A stretch of 64,000 bases of DNA from Bryobacteraceae bacterium. Lineage in GTDB: Bacteria > Acidobacteriota > Terriglobia > Bryobacterales > Bryobacteraceae. Location of the stretch: positions 107,954 to 171,953 of the forward strand of contig JABAQT010000019.1 of NCBI GenBank assembly GCA_019187195.1. Direction: 5' to 3'. The translations under genes were made by a program, and so were the position numbers. Positions within the stretch are counted from its first letter, which is position 1. Each line of letters opens with the position of its first letter. Below are positions 43,486 to 55,272 of this stretch, piece by piece. Below the pieces are notes generated by a model. It did not search any database and had not been told where the DNA came from. It was given only the letters and a program-made list of their open reading frames with translations.

Positions 43486-45273
43486 ATGAGCACGCAGCCA
43501 TTCGAACCCAAACCGAGCCTGGGAACCGGTTTGGTTCAAATCAACAGCTCGATTGAAGACATCATCCAACAGCGCCTGGCCGAGGAACGGGCACGGTTGG
43601 AACTCGAAGCCGGTCTCGAAAGACGGGACGTGCATCACTTCAAGCGGCCGGCGGAGCGGTATTTCAAGGCGGATCAGCGCGGTCACACGACGCTGCTTTT
43701 CGGCGGGCTCACCTGGAAGCACGAAAAGCTCATTCATGGAGCGTTGGAGGGCCTCGGTTACATGGCCGAAGCACTGCCGACGCCGAACGTGGCGGCGTTT
43801 CAGTTGGGCAAGGAGTACGGCAACAACGGGCAATGCAATCCCACGTACTTCACTGTGGGAAACCTCGTCCAGTATCTGCAAAGTCTGGAAGAGCAAGGGC
43901 TTACGAAGCAGGAAATCATTGACCGGTATGTGTTTTTCACGGCCGGGGCATGCGGCCCGTGCCGGTTTGGGATGTACGAAGCCGAATACCGGCTGGCGCT
44001 GCGGAACGCCGGCTTTGACGGGTTCCGGGTGTTGCTGTTCCAGCAATCGGGCGGGCTGTCGCAAACCGATGCCGAAGCCGGCCTGGATATGAATCTCGAC
44101 TTCTTCCTGGGCATCCTGAACGCGATGAATTGCGGGGATATCATCAACGAAGCCGCCTATCACATCCGGCCATACGAAGTGAACCCCGGGCAGACGGACG
44201 AAGTCCTGGACCAGGTCACCGATTACATGCAGGAAGTCTTCCGCAAGAAACAGCCGTGGAAAGTGGGGGATCAGCTTGCGGGTTTCCTGGGCGGGTTCAA
44301 GGACACCGCGGAATATCTGGGCAAGTTCATCAACCAGCTCAAGGGAGATGACATCACCTCGTCGCTGCACCACTGCCGGGACATGTTCAACGGCGTGGAA
44401 GTGGACCGGTTGCGGGTGAAGCCGATCGTGAAAATCACCGGTGAATTCTGGGCGCAGACTACCGAGGGCGACGGCAACTTCAACATGTTCCGGTTCCTCG
44501 AACGGGAAGGCGCGCAGGTGCTGGTCGAACCCATCGGGACATGGATCATGTACATGATTCACCAGGTGATTCAGCGCTACTACGACACCAAGGGTCTCGA
44601 TGAGGGCGCGGCGCTGCCGCCGCTGTGGCGCCTGGATAAACGGGCGAAGATCGAATTCGGCTTCCGCAATAAAGTGGCCAAGCTGAAACTGGCGGAGGCG
44701 GTCTTCAAGCGCGAATATCACCGGGTAATCGACGCGCTCGGCGGCATTGCGCACCACCTTGCGGATCAATATGAGCTGCAGCGCATGGGTCATCCGTTCT
44801 ACAACTCGCGCGCGGGCGGCGGAGAAGGCCATCTCGAGGTGGCGAAGAACATCTATTATTCAAACAAGGACCTGGCGCACATGGTGCTCAGTCTGAAGCC
44901 GTTCGGATGCATGCCCTCGACGCAATCCGACGGAGCGCAGGCGGCGGTGACCGGGTTGTACAAGGACATGATCTACATCCCCATCGAGACGTCCGGCGAA
45001 GGCGAAATCAACGCCCACAGCCGCGTGCAGATGGCCCTTGGCGAAGCGAAGAACAAGGCGAAACTGGAGTTCCAGGAAGCGCTTGCGAAGACCGGTTTGA
45101 CGCTGGAGGACTGCCGCGAGTTCGTCGGCGAACATCCCGAAGTGAAGCGGCCGATGTACCATGTGCCGCACAGCAAGGGAACCGTCGGCGCGGCCGCGAA
45201 CTTTGTCCTGCACATCGCCCAAAGGATGAAGAAGGAGGGCTGGCAGCCCAAGGCGATGGCGGTAACCGCGTAA
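43486..45273 (+). CDS. 2-hydroxyacyl-CoA dehydratase-related iron-sulfur protein (COG3581-like)
   Basis: 595 residues, soluble. Conserved Cys sites lie in HgdB-like blocks: GNNGQCNPTY (C117), GACGPCRFGMYE (C156, C159), MNCGDII (C216), HHCRDM (C297) and PFGCMPSTQSDG (C475). Such Cys bind one or more [4Fe-4S]-type clusters in 2-hydroxyacyl-CoA dehydratases and double-cubane-cluster proteins. N-terminal 60 residues are a charged helix. It is followed 37 bp later by a giant activase gene, the usual ATP-driven electron donor. Substrate is unknown; a low-potential reduction or dehydration is inferred. AAAGG lies 8-9 nt before the ATG. The 237 bp upstream hold no supported gene and should hold its promoter. 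Confidence 0.85.
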   Translation: MSTQPFEPKPSLGTGLVQINSSIEDIIQQRLAEERARLELEAGLERRDVHHFKRPAERYFKADQRGHTTLLFGGLTWKHEKLIHGALEGLGYMAEALPTPNVAAFQLGKEYGNNGQCNPTYFTVGNLVQYLQSLEEQGLTKQEIIDRYVFFTAGACGPCRFGMYEAEYRLALRNAGFDGFRVLLFQQSGGLSQTDAEAGLDMNLDFFLGILNAMNCGDIINEAAYHIRPYEVNPGQTDEVLDQVTDYMQEVFRKKQPWKVGDQLAGFLGGFKDTAEYLGKFINQLKGDDITSSLHHCRDMFNGVEVDRLRVKPIVKITGEFWAQTTEGDGNFNMFRFLEREGAQVLVEPIGTWIMYMIHQVIQRYYDTKGLDEGAALPPLWRLDKRAKIEFGFRNKVAKLKLAEAVFKREYHRVIDALGGIAHHLADQYELQRMGHPFYNSRAGGGEGHLEVAKNIYYSNKDLAHMVLSLKPFGCMPSTQSDGAQAAVTGLYKDMIYIPIETSGEGEINAHSRVQMALGEAKNKAKLEFQEALAKTGLTLEDCREFVGEHPEVKRPMYHVPHSKGTVGAAANFVLHIAQRMKKEGWQPKAMAVTA

Positions 45274-45310
45274 GACAGCACTTTTTCTTGTACTGCCTGA
45301 AGGAGCAGCA

Positions 45311-48300
45311 ATGGATAGAAAGTTCTTGGCCGGCATGGACGTGGGGTCCACGACGGTAAAAGCCGTGGTGATGGACGCGGCGACCGAGGAGATTTTGTGG
45401 CGGGACTACCAGCGCCACGACACCAGGCAACCGGAAAAGGTGCTGGAATTTCTCGGGCGTTTCGAGAACGAAATCGAAGGCTTCCGCGCGGAAAACTGCC
45501 GCATGTTCATCACTGGCAGCGGCGGCAACGGACTTGGGAAGTATCTCGGGGCGAAGTTCGTCCAGGAAGTGAACGCGGTTTCGCTGGCTGTCGAAAAGCT
45601 ATACCCCGAGGCGGGCAGCGTCATCGAACTCGGCGGGCAGGACGCCAAGATCATCATCTTCAAGGAAGACCCGGAAACGGGGCGCAAGAAGAAGATCCCG
45701 TCCATGAACGACAAGTGCGCCGGCGGCACGGGCGCGGTGATTGACAAGATCAACGCCAAGCTGCGGATACCGGCCGAGCAACTCTGCAAGATGGGTTATA
45801 AGGGGCTGAAGTTGCACCCCGTGGCCGGCAAGTGCGGCGTGTTCGCCGAAACAGACATCAACGGGCTGCAGAAGAGCGGAGTTCCGGCGGACGAACTGAT
45901 GGCGTCGCTGTTCGAGGCCATTGTGATGCAGAATCTTTCTGTGCTCACGCGCGGCAACACGCTGCGTCCGGTGGTGCTGTTGCTGGGCGGCCCGAACACC
46001 TACATCACCGGCATGCGGGATTGCTGGAAGCACAACATTCCGAAGATCTGGGAGGAGCGCAACTACCCGCTTCCGGAGGGTGTGCCGCCCGAGGACCTGA
46101 TCCGGACGCCGGACAACGCGCAGTATTTCGCGGCTATCGGAGCCATCGAGTTCGGCAAGACCGAAGACGAACACGTTGGCCGCTACAAAGGCTACGAAAA
46201 GCTCAAGTGGTACGTGGAAGTGGGCCGCGAGGAAGAGAAGAAGAAGCGCGGCGGCGGCGGCGGACTGGCGAAAAACGAAGAAGAACTGGCCGCGTTCCAG
46301 GCGAAATACAAGCACAAGAAGTTCGTGCCGGCTACGTTCCGCTCCGGCGAGGTTGTCGAGGGGTTCATCGGCATCGACGGGGGATCCACATCCACCAAGG
46401 CCGTTCTGCTCGGCACCGGTAAGGACCGGCCCATTCTGGCGAAAGCGTACCAGTTGTCAAAGGGCAACCCCATTGAGGATACGAAAGAGATCTTCGCCAA
46501 GCTCGAGAAGCAGGTCACCGATCAGGGAGCGAGCCTCAAGGTTCTCGGAGTGGGAACCACGGGTTACGCGAAGGATATTCTGCGCGACGTGATCAGCGCC
46601 GACGCGGCGGTGGTGGAGACGGTGGCGCATACACAGGCCGGCCTCCATTTCTATCAGAATGTGGACGTCATCTGCGACGTGGGCGGGCAGGACATCAAGA
46701 TCATCATTCTGAAGAACGGCCGCGTGAAGGATTTCAAGCTGAACACGCAGTGTTCGGCGGGCAATGGGTACTTCCTGCAATCGACGGCCCAGGGCTTCGG
46801 GCACCCGGTCGAGAAGTTCGCCGAAATCGCCTTCGGCGCTACCGGATTCCCTTCATTCGGTTACGGCTGCGCGGTGTTCATGCAATCCGACATCGTGGAT
46901 TTTCAACGCCAGGGCTGGAAGCCGGAAGAGATCATGGCCGGGCTGTGTAACGTCCTGCCGAAGAACATCTGGCTGTACGTTTCTCAGATTCCGAATCTTT
47001 CGGCGATTGGGACGACGTTCCTGCTGCAGGGTGGAACCCAATACAACCTGGCGGCGGTGAAGGCCCAGGTGGACTTCATTGAATCGCGGTTCAAGGGGAA
47101 GGAAGTTTCACCGCGAGTGGTCGTCCACGAGCACTGCGGCGAGGCGGGCGCGATCGGGGCTGCTCTCGAGGCGGGCCGGTTGTGGGACAACGGCCGTCAA
47201 TCCACGTTCATCGGACTCGGCGCCGTTCAGCAGATCGAGTACAAGACGACCCGCAATGAGGCCACTCGCTGCTACTTCTGCAAGAACAAGTGTCTCCGGA
47301 CATTCATTGATGTCAAGACAACGGTTCTCTCGGAAACTTCCCAGGCTCCGAAGAAGACCAAAGTGCCTCTCGATGAGGGTTCGCAGCGTCTCATCATCGC
47401 CACCTGTGAAAAGGGGACGGTGGAAGATATCAACGAGATGCGGAACATCAAGGGGAAACTGGACTCGGTGAAGAAGGCGAATCCGAATTTCGTCGAGATC
47501 GCCGCCCGCCAGGTGTTCAAGGCGCCCGAGGTTCCGGTTGTGTCGGACCCCCTCCCGAAGTTCCAGTTCACTCAGGCGCAGAAGAAGCGGACCGAACTCA
47601 TGAAGCGCCGCGGCGAACTCCGTATCGGCATGCCGCGCGTACTGAATATGTATTCGCAGGCTCCGGTGTTCACGGGCTATTTCGTGGCGCTCGGCGTAAA
47701 AGGCGAGCACCTGATCTGGTCGGATTACACTTCGGAACAGCTTTACAAGGAAGGCGCCAAGCGCGGATCGATCGATCCTTGTTTCCCCTCGAAGCTCGGC
47801 ATTCCGCACGTTCATAACCTGCTCTACACCCATCACGCCAAGAAACCTCTGGACTATATTTTCTTTCCGATGATCGACTGCCTCACATCTGATTTGAGTC
47901 AGATCCAGGCGTCGCGATCGTGCCCCACCGTGGCGGCTACGCCCGAGGCTGTGAAGGCCGCCTTCACAAAGGAAGGCGATCTGTTTGCCGAGAAGGGCAT
48001 CAGGTACCTGGATACCTTCGTCAACATCTCGAAACCCGAGATGTTCGAGCGTCAGATGTACGAGGAGTTCAAGGACATACTCGGTTTGACGCCGGAGGAA
48101 AACGCGCGGGCGATACGCGAAGGCTACAAGGCCCTCGATTACTTCAATAACGTGGTTCTTCGCGGAGCCGGGCGGGAAGTGCTCGAGCAACTCGAGCGTG
48201 AAGACCGGTTGGGTGTCGTCCTGCTCGGCCGTCCTTATCACAATGACCCCGGCGTAAACCACGAAATCCTCGAAGAGTTCCAGAAGCTGGGATATCCCGT

Positions 48301-48892
48301 CTTCACCATGGACTCGCTGCCCGTCGATGATGACATTGTCTGGCGGCTGTTCGGTGATGAAGTGAGAAACGGCGAGATTGCGGACCCGATGGCGATTACG
48401 GACGTGTGGAAGAACTCGTATTCGGAGAACACGTCGCGTAAGGTGTGGGCGGCGAAGTATGTCGCGCGCCACCCCAACCTCGTGGCGCTCGAACTCTCGA
48501 GCTTCAAGTGTGGCCACGACGCGCCCATCTACTCAGTGGTCGAGGAAGTGGTCGAGCATTCCGGAACTCCGTATTTCTGCTTCAAGGACATCGACGAGAA
48601 CAAGCCCACCGGCTCGATCAAGATCCGCACCGAGACCATCAGCTACTTCCTCAAGCGCTATCGCGAGGACATGGTCGTCAACCACCGGAAGAAGTCGGAG
48701 ATCGAGCGGAAGCTCGCCGAATTCGAGCAGCGGCTCCGCCGCCAGTTGTTGAAGGAGAAGCTGGAGAAACTGCACTCGGACGAGGCGGTGAGGAATTCGC
48801 TCGATCAGGGCGCCATGCCGACCATACACGTCAGCGTCGGACAGTTGGCGGCGAGCCCGGCGCCACGGCAGCCCCGGGTCGGCGGAGACTGA
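45311..48892 (+). CDS. Double BadF/BcrA-type activase ATPase fused to DUF2229 domain
   Basis: 1193 residues. Two ASKHA ATPase domains are fused in tandem: first (about 5-280) MDVGSTTVKAVVMD, ELGGQDAKIIIF and the cluster Cys in DKCAGGTGAVIDKI (C136); second (about 355-610) IGIDGGSTSTKAVLLGTG, DVGGQDIKIIIL and TQCSAGNGYFLQ (C481), with FGYGCAVFMQSD. A CYFCKNKC cluster-type motif follows (C654, C657, C661), then a DUF2229 region (GMPRVLNMYSQAPVFTGYF, about 770-1000) and a charged C-terminal helix. Two ATPase domains in one chain could form the [4Fe-4S]-bridged dimer that in HgdC needs two subunits. It should pass ATP-energised electrons to the 595-residue partner. Confidence 0.87.
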   Translation: MDRKFLAGMDVGSTTVKAVVMDAATEEILWRDYQRHDTRQPEKVLEFLGRFENEIEGFRAENCRMFITGSGGNGLGKYLGAKFVQEVNAVSLAVEKLYPEAGSVIELGGQDAKIIIFKEDPETGRKKKIPSMNDKCAGGTGAVIDKINAKLRIPAEQLCKMGYKGLKLHPVAGKCGVFAETDINGLQKSGVPADELMASLFEAIVMQNLSVLTRGNTLRPVVLLLGGPNTYITGMRDCWKHNIPKIWEERNYPLPEGVPPEDLIRTPDNAQYFAAIGAIEFGKTEDEHVGRYKGYEKLKWYVEVGREEEKKKRGGGGGLAKNEEELAAFQAKYKHKKFVPATFRSGEVVEGFIGIDGGSTSTKAVLLGTGKDRPILAKAYQLSKGNPIEDTKEIFAKLEKQVTDQGASLKVLGVGTTGYAKDILRDVISADAAVVETVAHTQAGLHFYQNVDVICDVGGQDIKIIILKNGRVKDFKLNTQCSAGNGYFLQSTAQGFGHPVEKFAEIAFGATGFPSFGYGCAVFMQSDIVDFQRQGWKPEEIMAGLCNVLPKNIWLYVSQIPNLSAIGTTFLLQGGTQYNLAAVKAQVDFIESRFKGKEVSPRVVVHEHCGEAGAIGAALEAGRLWDNGRQSTFIGLGAVQQIEYKTTRNEATRCYFCKNKCLRTFIDVKTTVLSETSQAPKKTKVPLDEGSQRLIIATCEKGTVEDINEMRNIKGKLDSVKKANPNFVEIAARQVFKAPEVPVVSDPLPKFQFTQAQKKRTELMKRRGELRIGMPRVLNMYSQAPVFTGYFVALGVKGEHLIWSDYTSEQLYKEGAKRGSIDPCFPSKLGIPHVHNLLYTHHAKKPLDYIFFPMIDCLTSDLSQIQASRSCPTVAATPEAVKAAFTKEGDLFAEKGIRYLDTFVNISKPEMFERQMYEEFKDILGLTPEENARAIREGYKALDYFNNVVLRGAGREVLEQLEREDRLGVVLLGRPYHNDPGVNHEILEEFQKLGYPVFTMDSLPVDDDIVWRLFGDEVRNGEIADPMAITDVWKNSYSENTSRKVWAAKYVARHPNLVALELSSFKCGHDAPIYSVVEEVVEHSGTPYFCFKDIDENKPTGSIKIRTETISYFLKRYREDMVVNHRKKSEIERKLAEFEQRLRRQLLKEKLEKLHSDEAVRNSLDQGAMPTIHVSVGQLAASPAPRQPRVGGD

Positions 48893-48905
48893 CCCGTTCT
48901 ACTTC

Positions 48906-49592
48906 CTAAGCCGCCGGATAGGGGCGGCTGCGGCCAGGCCATCGCACCACCTGTGGCTTTCGCCACAGGTACACGTTCGGAATCACAAGAACGTGCACCA
49001 GCCGGGTGAAGGGGAAGAATCCGATCAGCAGATAGGCATTGACGATGTGCAGCTTCACTCCCCAGGGCAGCGGCGCTATCGTCGTGATATCGGGCGTCAG
49101 ACGGGCGAGCGACCATAGATAAGGGGAGACCGAGGCCGCAAACCAGCTCGATCCCCAGGGATGGACTACGGCGACATACACTCCGTTTGCCACCTGGAGC
49201 GTCAACATCGCGTAAACCAGCCAGTCCGAGACCGTCGTCACCGTGCGGATCTTTGCCGTGGTCGCGCGGCGAAAGATCGCCGACATGAGCCCCACCAGCG
49301 TCATCAGCCCTCCCGTTAAAGCCGCAATCTCGAGAATGTAGAGCCGCACCGGACGGCTGTTGAACGCCAGCAGTTCGCGCGGGAACAGAAAGGCAACGAT
49401 ATGGCCGGTGAGGACGACGAGAATCCCGTAGTGGAACGGCACCAGGCTCCAGAAATGCTTCCGGTTCTCGAGGAACTGCGAGGAAAGACTCGAATAGGAA
49501 AAACTACGCTGGCGGTAACGCTGGATGGTCACCAGGAAAAACGTGAACATCGCGACGTAAGGCAGCACGCCGAACAGCAGCGTGTCAAACAT
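48906..49592 (-). CDS. narI: Respiratory nitrate reductase gamma subunit NarI
   Basis: 228 residues, five membrane helices. The four haem b ligands are visible as two pairs: PFHYGILVVLTGHIV and VKLHIVNAYLLIGFF with TRLVHVLVIP. It is a di-haem quinol oxidase that anchors NarGH at the inner membrane. ATG overlaps the narJ stop by 8 bp; it is the last gene of the nar operon and converges with the activase gene over 13 bp. Length agrees with E. coli NarI (about 225). Confidence 0.93.
   Translation of the reverse strand: MFDTLLFGVLPYVAMFTFFLVTIQRYRQRSFSYSSLSSQFLENRKHFWSLVPFHYGILVVLTGHIVAFLFPRELLAFNSRPVRLYILEIAALTGGLMTLVGLMSAIFRRATTAKIRTVTTVSDWLVYAMLTLQVANGVYVAVVHPWGSSWFAASVSPYLWSLARLTPDITTIAPLPWGVKLHIVNAYLLIGFFPFTRLVHVLVIPNVYLWRKPQVVRWPGRSRPYPAA
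48910..48928. terminator. Hairpin between activase and nar operon ends
   Basis: GCCGCC (48910-48915), 7-nt loop, GGCGGC (48923-48928), 18 nt after the activase stop and inside the last codons of narI. No T-tract follows, so termination is only possible. Confidence 0.25.
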
Positions 49593-50105
49593 GGCTGGGC
49601 TCCTCTTCCAACCGGCTTACCGGCATTGCGAGCAGTATTGCCGCGGCGTGCAGCAGTTCGCTATAGGGATTGTCCAGGCGGTCGAATATCCTCAGCATCT
49701 TGCGGACCGCGGGCAGCGCGGCGTTTTCGCGCAGTTCTTCGGCTCCTTCAGCCGGCATGCGCGCGATGGCCGGCAGTACGTGGGCCAGATGGTCGGCGAG
49801 TTCACCGCGTTCCGGCACGCCATGGGCGGCCAGTACGGAGCGCATATAGGCAATGAAGCTGCCGCGGGCGTAATCTTCGCCGTAGAGTTGCCAGCCGACT
49901 TCGAGTGAGCACAAGGGGTTCAAATCGAACGTCCTCGTATAGAGTCCCTGCAACTCTCCCAGGCGCAGGCCGCGGGTCCGCTCCCGCAGCCGCTCGATCG
50001 CGCTGCGGCATTCGTCCCGGGAAAGCCTCACCGCCTCGTCGAGCAACGGCGCGTAACCCTCGTCCGGATAACGCAGCAGTTCCCCGATCGTTTCGAGAAG
50101 ACGGG

Positions 50106-50109
<4 letters not shown>
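49585..50109 (-). CDS. narJ: Nitrate reductase assembly chaperone NarJ
   Basis: 174 residues. I place the start at the ATG at 50109: it overlaps the narH stop by 4 bp (ATGA) and has GGGAGGT about 5 nt before it; the frame is open to 50352 but that part lies in narH. Pattern MTRLLETIGELLRYPDEGY and LGELQGLYTRTFDLNP ... SLEVGWQLYGEDYARG is that of the NarJ/DmsD helical chaperone family (FDLxPxxSLxLxxHxxGD-like). It assists insertion of the molybdenum cofactor into NarG before the complex binds the membrane. Confidence 0.92.
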
Positions 50110-51596
<1,487 letters not shown>

Positions 51597-51624
51597 GATC
51601 CGTAACTCCCTTCCTTCCGCTTCG

Positions 51625-54600
51625 CTACCATTCGACCTGATCGAGCCGCCGCACATAGATGTGCGTATCGCGATTGGTGCCGGTGGGTCCCCAGTAGTTG
51701 AAATGATACGTAAACTGCCCGTAGCCGCCTACCATCAGGTTCGGCTTGAGACGGATGCGCGTCAGGCTGTTGTGGCCTCCGGCGCGCCTGTTGCCGCGCA
51801 GCGGAGATTTCGGCACTGAGTAGGTGCGCTCGGGGGAATGGTAATGCAGGCATATCCCCCTCGGGATGCGGTAGCTGACCACCGCCCGCGTGACGACAAC
51901 CCCGTGATCGTTGTGCACCTCCACCCAATCGTTGTCCGCCACCCCGATGCCGGCCGCGTCGCGGTCGTTCATCCACAGTGGTTCGCACCCGCGCGAGAGT
52001 GTGGTCATCCGCTGGTTATCCCCATAGGTCGAGTGGATGTGCCACTTCCCGTGGGGCGTCAGGTGATTGAGCATCAGCGTCCGTGAATCCGGCTTGCTGG
52101 CCAGAAGGTCGCCGAACTGCTGGAAGGGAGGTCTCGGCTTGTAGACCGGCAGATGCTCTCCAAAGTCGATGTAGCCGGGGTGGTCCAGGTAGAAGTGCTG
52201 GCGGCCGGTCAGCGTGCGCCAGGGAACCCCCTCCTCCACATTGCAGGTGAACGGTGAGTAGGGTCTCCCGTTTTCGGTCAGCCCGGACCAGATGGGGCTG
52301 TTGATCAGCCGCACGGGCTTGGCCACGATATCGGCAAAGCTTACCCTGTGGCCGCGATTGCGCTCGGCCAGGTGCTCCAGTTCCAGCCCGGTCCTTGCCG
52401 CGATGTTCTTGTAGGAACGCCATGCCAGTTCGCCGTTGGTCACGGTGGCCAGCATGAGGATCAGGTTGCACACGTCCCTGTCCTCCGCCAGCGACGGATA
52501 CGCCGCGCCACCCCATCTCTCGACCTTTGAAGAGGCGGCCGCCGCGTCGTAAAAATCGGCGCAATCGTAGTGCGTGCCGTGGACCCCCATCCCGTTATCA
52601 CGCACGTTGCGTCCCAGCGAGTTGAACTGGTTGTAGAGATTCCCGTAGTCGCGCCTGACCACCTTGAATGCCGGCATGGTCTTGCCCGGAACGGCTTCCC
52701 CTACCCCATGCGCCCAATCCGACGGCTCCGCCTGCGCCATCTCAGCCGGCGTATCGTGCGCCAGCGGCAACGCCACCACGTCCTCCACCGGATCGGGAAG
52801 GTGTTTCCTTGCTAATTCGGAAAACTTCCTCGCGATACTCTGAAAAATCTTCCAATCGCTCCGCGACTCCCAGCAGGGAGGCACGGCGGCCTGCAGGGGA
52901 TGGATGAAGCTGTGCAGATCGGTCGAATTGAGGTCGTCCTTTTCATACCAGGTCGCCGCCGGCAGCACGATGTCGGAATAGAGGGCCGAGGTATCCATTC
53001 GAAAGTTCAGATCGACGATGAGATCCATCTTTCCCTGGGGAGCGTTCTCGTGCCACACGACATCCCGCGCTGACTCCCTGGCGCGCTCCACGGCCACATC
53101 GTTGTGGTGCGTGCCCAGATAGTGATTCAGAAAATACTCGTGTCCCTTGGCCGAGGCGAGTATGGCGTTGCCGCGCCAGATGAACCACACGCGCGGCCAG
53201 TTTTCTTCCGCGTCCGGGTCCTCGACGGCGAACTTCAGGCTGCCTTGGCGTAACTGGGCGGCGAGATACTCGCCCACCTCCTGCCCGGTGTGCGCGCCGG
53301 CCGCGCGCGCCTGCTTCATCACCTCGAGCGGACTGCGGTTGAACTGCGGATAGAATGGCAGCCAGCCGTTTTTCACGGCGCGCACCTGCAGGTCCATCGT
53401 GTGGCCTCTGGCCATGGACCCGGGGCCGGCCTCTCCATCGCCGGTCCGCGTGGCGTGATACTCGCCGAACTCGGATTCGTACCGCCATTGATCGCTGTGA
53501 ACGTAATGCCAGCTCGGCGAGTTCTGCAGCCGCGACGGCGCGTGCCAATCCTTGGCGAAGGCAATCGCCGACCAGGACTCCATCGGAGCCAGCTTTTCCT
53601 GGCCGACGTAATGCGCCAACCCGCCGCCGTTCACTCCCACGCACCCTCCGAACATGAGCGCGTGAATCGCCGCGCGGTACATCAGATTGTTGTGGTACCA
53701 GTGATTGACGCCGGCGCCGATAATCACCATGCACTTGCCGCCGGTGACCTCCGCCGTGTTGCCCCACTCGCGCGCGAAACGAATGAGCACGTTGCGGCTG
53801 ATGCCGGTATATTTCTCCGACCATGCCGGGCTGTAAGCCACGTCGTCGTCGTAGCTTTGAGGATAGTCCCCCTCCAGTTGGCGCGGCACTCCGTACTGCG
53901 CCATCAACAGATCGTAGACCGTCGTGACCGCGACGTCTCCGTCCGCGGTCCGGATCCGTTTCACCGGCACGCTGCGTACAAGAACCGACCCCGAGGAAAA
54001 ATCGTCGAGCGCCACCGGAAGCGCCTCTCCCTGGTTCCCGAGGAATGTCAGCGCGGGCGCGATCGGACTCCCGTCGAGGCCATCCTCGAGCTTGAGATTC
54101 CACTTTCCCTGCTCCGTTTGCCACCGGAACCCCGTACTGCCCAACGGCATCTTGGGACGCTGCTCCGTTTCGTCCCACATGAGAAATTTCCAGTCTCCGT
54201 TCTCGACGTTGCGGTAAGCCTCCAGACGGTTGGCCCGCAGCATCGGTCCCGCCCGGTAGGCGCCATCCCCGGCGTCCTCGAGCGTCACCAGAAACGGCGA
54301 GTCCGTATAGCGCTTGCAGTAATCGAGAAAATAGGGGACCTGCCTTTCGTGATGAAACTCCTTGAGCAGGACGTGATTTACCGCCATCCACCAGGCTCCG
54401 TCCTGTCCGGCGTTGATGGGGATCCAATTGTCGGCGAACTTCGATTGCTGCGAAAAATCCGGCGAGAAAACCCATTGCCTGGTTCCGTTGTGCCGCGCCT
54501 CCGTGGCGAAGTGGCAATCCGGCGTGCGTGTCATCGCGACGTTAGAACCGCAAATCGCCAGCAGTTTGGAGTTGTACCAATCCGCGGATTCGTGGACGTC

Positions 54601-55272
54601 GGTCTGCTCGCCCCAGATCTCGGGCGAAGCCGGCGGAAGGTCGCAGTACCAGTCGTAGAACGAAAGCGATACGCCGCCCATCAACTGCAGCATGCGTGAT
54701 CCCGAGGCGTAGGAAACCATCGACATCGCCGGAATCGGCGAGAATCCCGCGATTCTGTCCGGACCGTACTTGGCGATCGTATGGATATTCGCCGCCGCGA
54801 TCATCTCGATGGCCTGCTCCCAGGAGACGCGGCGAAAGTCGCCTTTACCGCGCGCCTGCTGCCAGGACCGGCGCGATTCGGGATCTTCCACCAGCGACTT
54901 CCAGGCGTCGACCGGATCGTCATGCACGGCGCGGGCTTTCGTCCAAAGATCGAGCAGGGATCCCCGGGCGTAAGGATACTTCACTCGCAGCGGACTGTAG
55001 AGATACCAGGAAAACGATATGCCGCGCTGGCATCCGCGAGGCTCGTACGGCGGAATCCCCGATTGCAGCAACGGGTAGTCCAGTCCCTGCATCTCCCATG
55101 TCACGACGCCGTTCTTGACGTAAATATTCCACGTGCATCCGCCCGTGCAATTCACGCCGTGCGTCGAGCGCACCACTTTGTCGTGTTCCCAGCGGTTGCG
55201 ATAGAACTCTTCCCAGGCGAGCAGCTTGGGATTGAATTGATCGCGAATCCATGTAAGTCCGGAGTTGCTCAT
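51625..55272 (-). CDS. narG: Respiratory nitrate reductase alpha subunit NarG
   Basis: 1215 residues from the ATG at 55272, which overlaps the cytochrome c stop by 4 bp; the open frame to 55533 lies within that gene. FS0 cluster ligands: His and Cys in [14 protein letters not shown] and Cys in [12 protein letters not shown]. The molybdenum ligand Asp lies in [12 protein letters not shown], followed by [16 protein letters not shown]-terminal RGICLHYH and [14 protein letters not shown] belong to the cofactor-binding cap. No Tat signal is visible, so the active site faces the cytoplasm as in E. coli. Reduces nitrate to nitrite with quinol electrons. No nitrate transporter or moa gene lies in the window. 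Confidence 0.95.
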   Translation of the reverse strand: MSNSGLTWIRDQFNPKLLAWEEFYRNRWEHDKVVRSTHGVNCTGGCTWNIYVKNGVVTWEMQGLDYPLLQSGIPPYEPRGCQRGISFSWYLYSPLRVKYPYARGSLLDLWTKARAVHDDPVDAWKSLVEDPESRRSWQQARGKGDFRRVSWEQAIEMIAAANIHTIAKYGPDRIAGFSPIPAMSMVSYASGSRMLQLMGGVSLSFYDWYCDLPPASPEIWGEQTDVHESADWYNSKLLAICGSNVAMTRTPDCHFATEARHNGTRQWVFSPDFSQQSKFADNWIPINAGQDGAWWMAVNHVLLKEFHHERQVPYFLDYCKRYTDSPFLVTLEDAGDGAYRAGPMLRANRLEAYRNVENGDWKFLMWDETEQRPKMPLGSTGFRWQTEQGKWNLKLEDGLDGSPIAPALTFLGNQGEALPVALDDFSSGSVLVRSVPVKRIRTADGDVAVTTVYDLLMAQYGVPRQLEGDYPQSYDDDVAYSPAWSEKYTGISRNVLIRFAREWGNTAEVTGGKCMVIIGAGVNHWYHNNLMYRAAIHALMFGGCVGVNGGGLAHYVGQEKLAPMESWSAIAFAKDWHAPSRLQNSPSWHYVHSDQWRYESEFGEYHATRTGDGEAGPGSMARGHTMDLQVRAVKNGWLPFYPQFNRSPLEVMKQARAAGAHTGQEVGEYLAAQLRQGSLKFAVEDPDAEENWPRVWFIWRGNAILASAKGHEYFLNHYLGTHHNDVAVERARESARDVVWHENAPQGKMDLIVDLNFRMDTSALYSDIVLPAATWYEKDDLNSTDLHSFIHPLQAAVPPCWESRSDWKIFQSIARKFSELARKHLPDPVEDVVALPLAHDTPAEMAQAEPSDWAHGVGEAVPGKTMPAFKVVRRDYGNLYNQFNSLGRNVRDNGMGVHGTHYDCADFYDAAAASSKVERWGGAAYPSLAEDRDVCNLILMLATVTNGELAWRSYKNIAARTGLELEHLAERNRGHRVSFADIVAKPVRLINSPIWSGLTENGRPYSPFTCNVEEGVPWRTLTGRQHFYLDHPGYIDFGEHLPVYKPRPPFQQFGDLLASKPDSRTLMLNHLTPHGKWHIHSTYGDNQRMTTLSRGCEPLWMNDRDAAGIGVADNDWVEVHNDHGVVVTRAVVSYRIPRGICLHYHSPERTYSVPKSPLRGNRRAGGHNSLTRIRLKPNLMVGGYGQFTYHFNYWGPTGTNRDTHIYVRRLDQVEW

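Noticed and set aside
47108..48517. 469-codon ORF antisense to the activase gene
   Set aside because: Shadow of the DUF2229 part of the activase.
53290..54699. 469-codon ORF antisense to narG
   Set aside because: Shadow; NarG is unambiguous on the minus strand.
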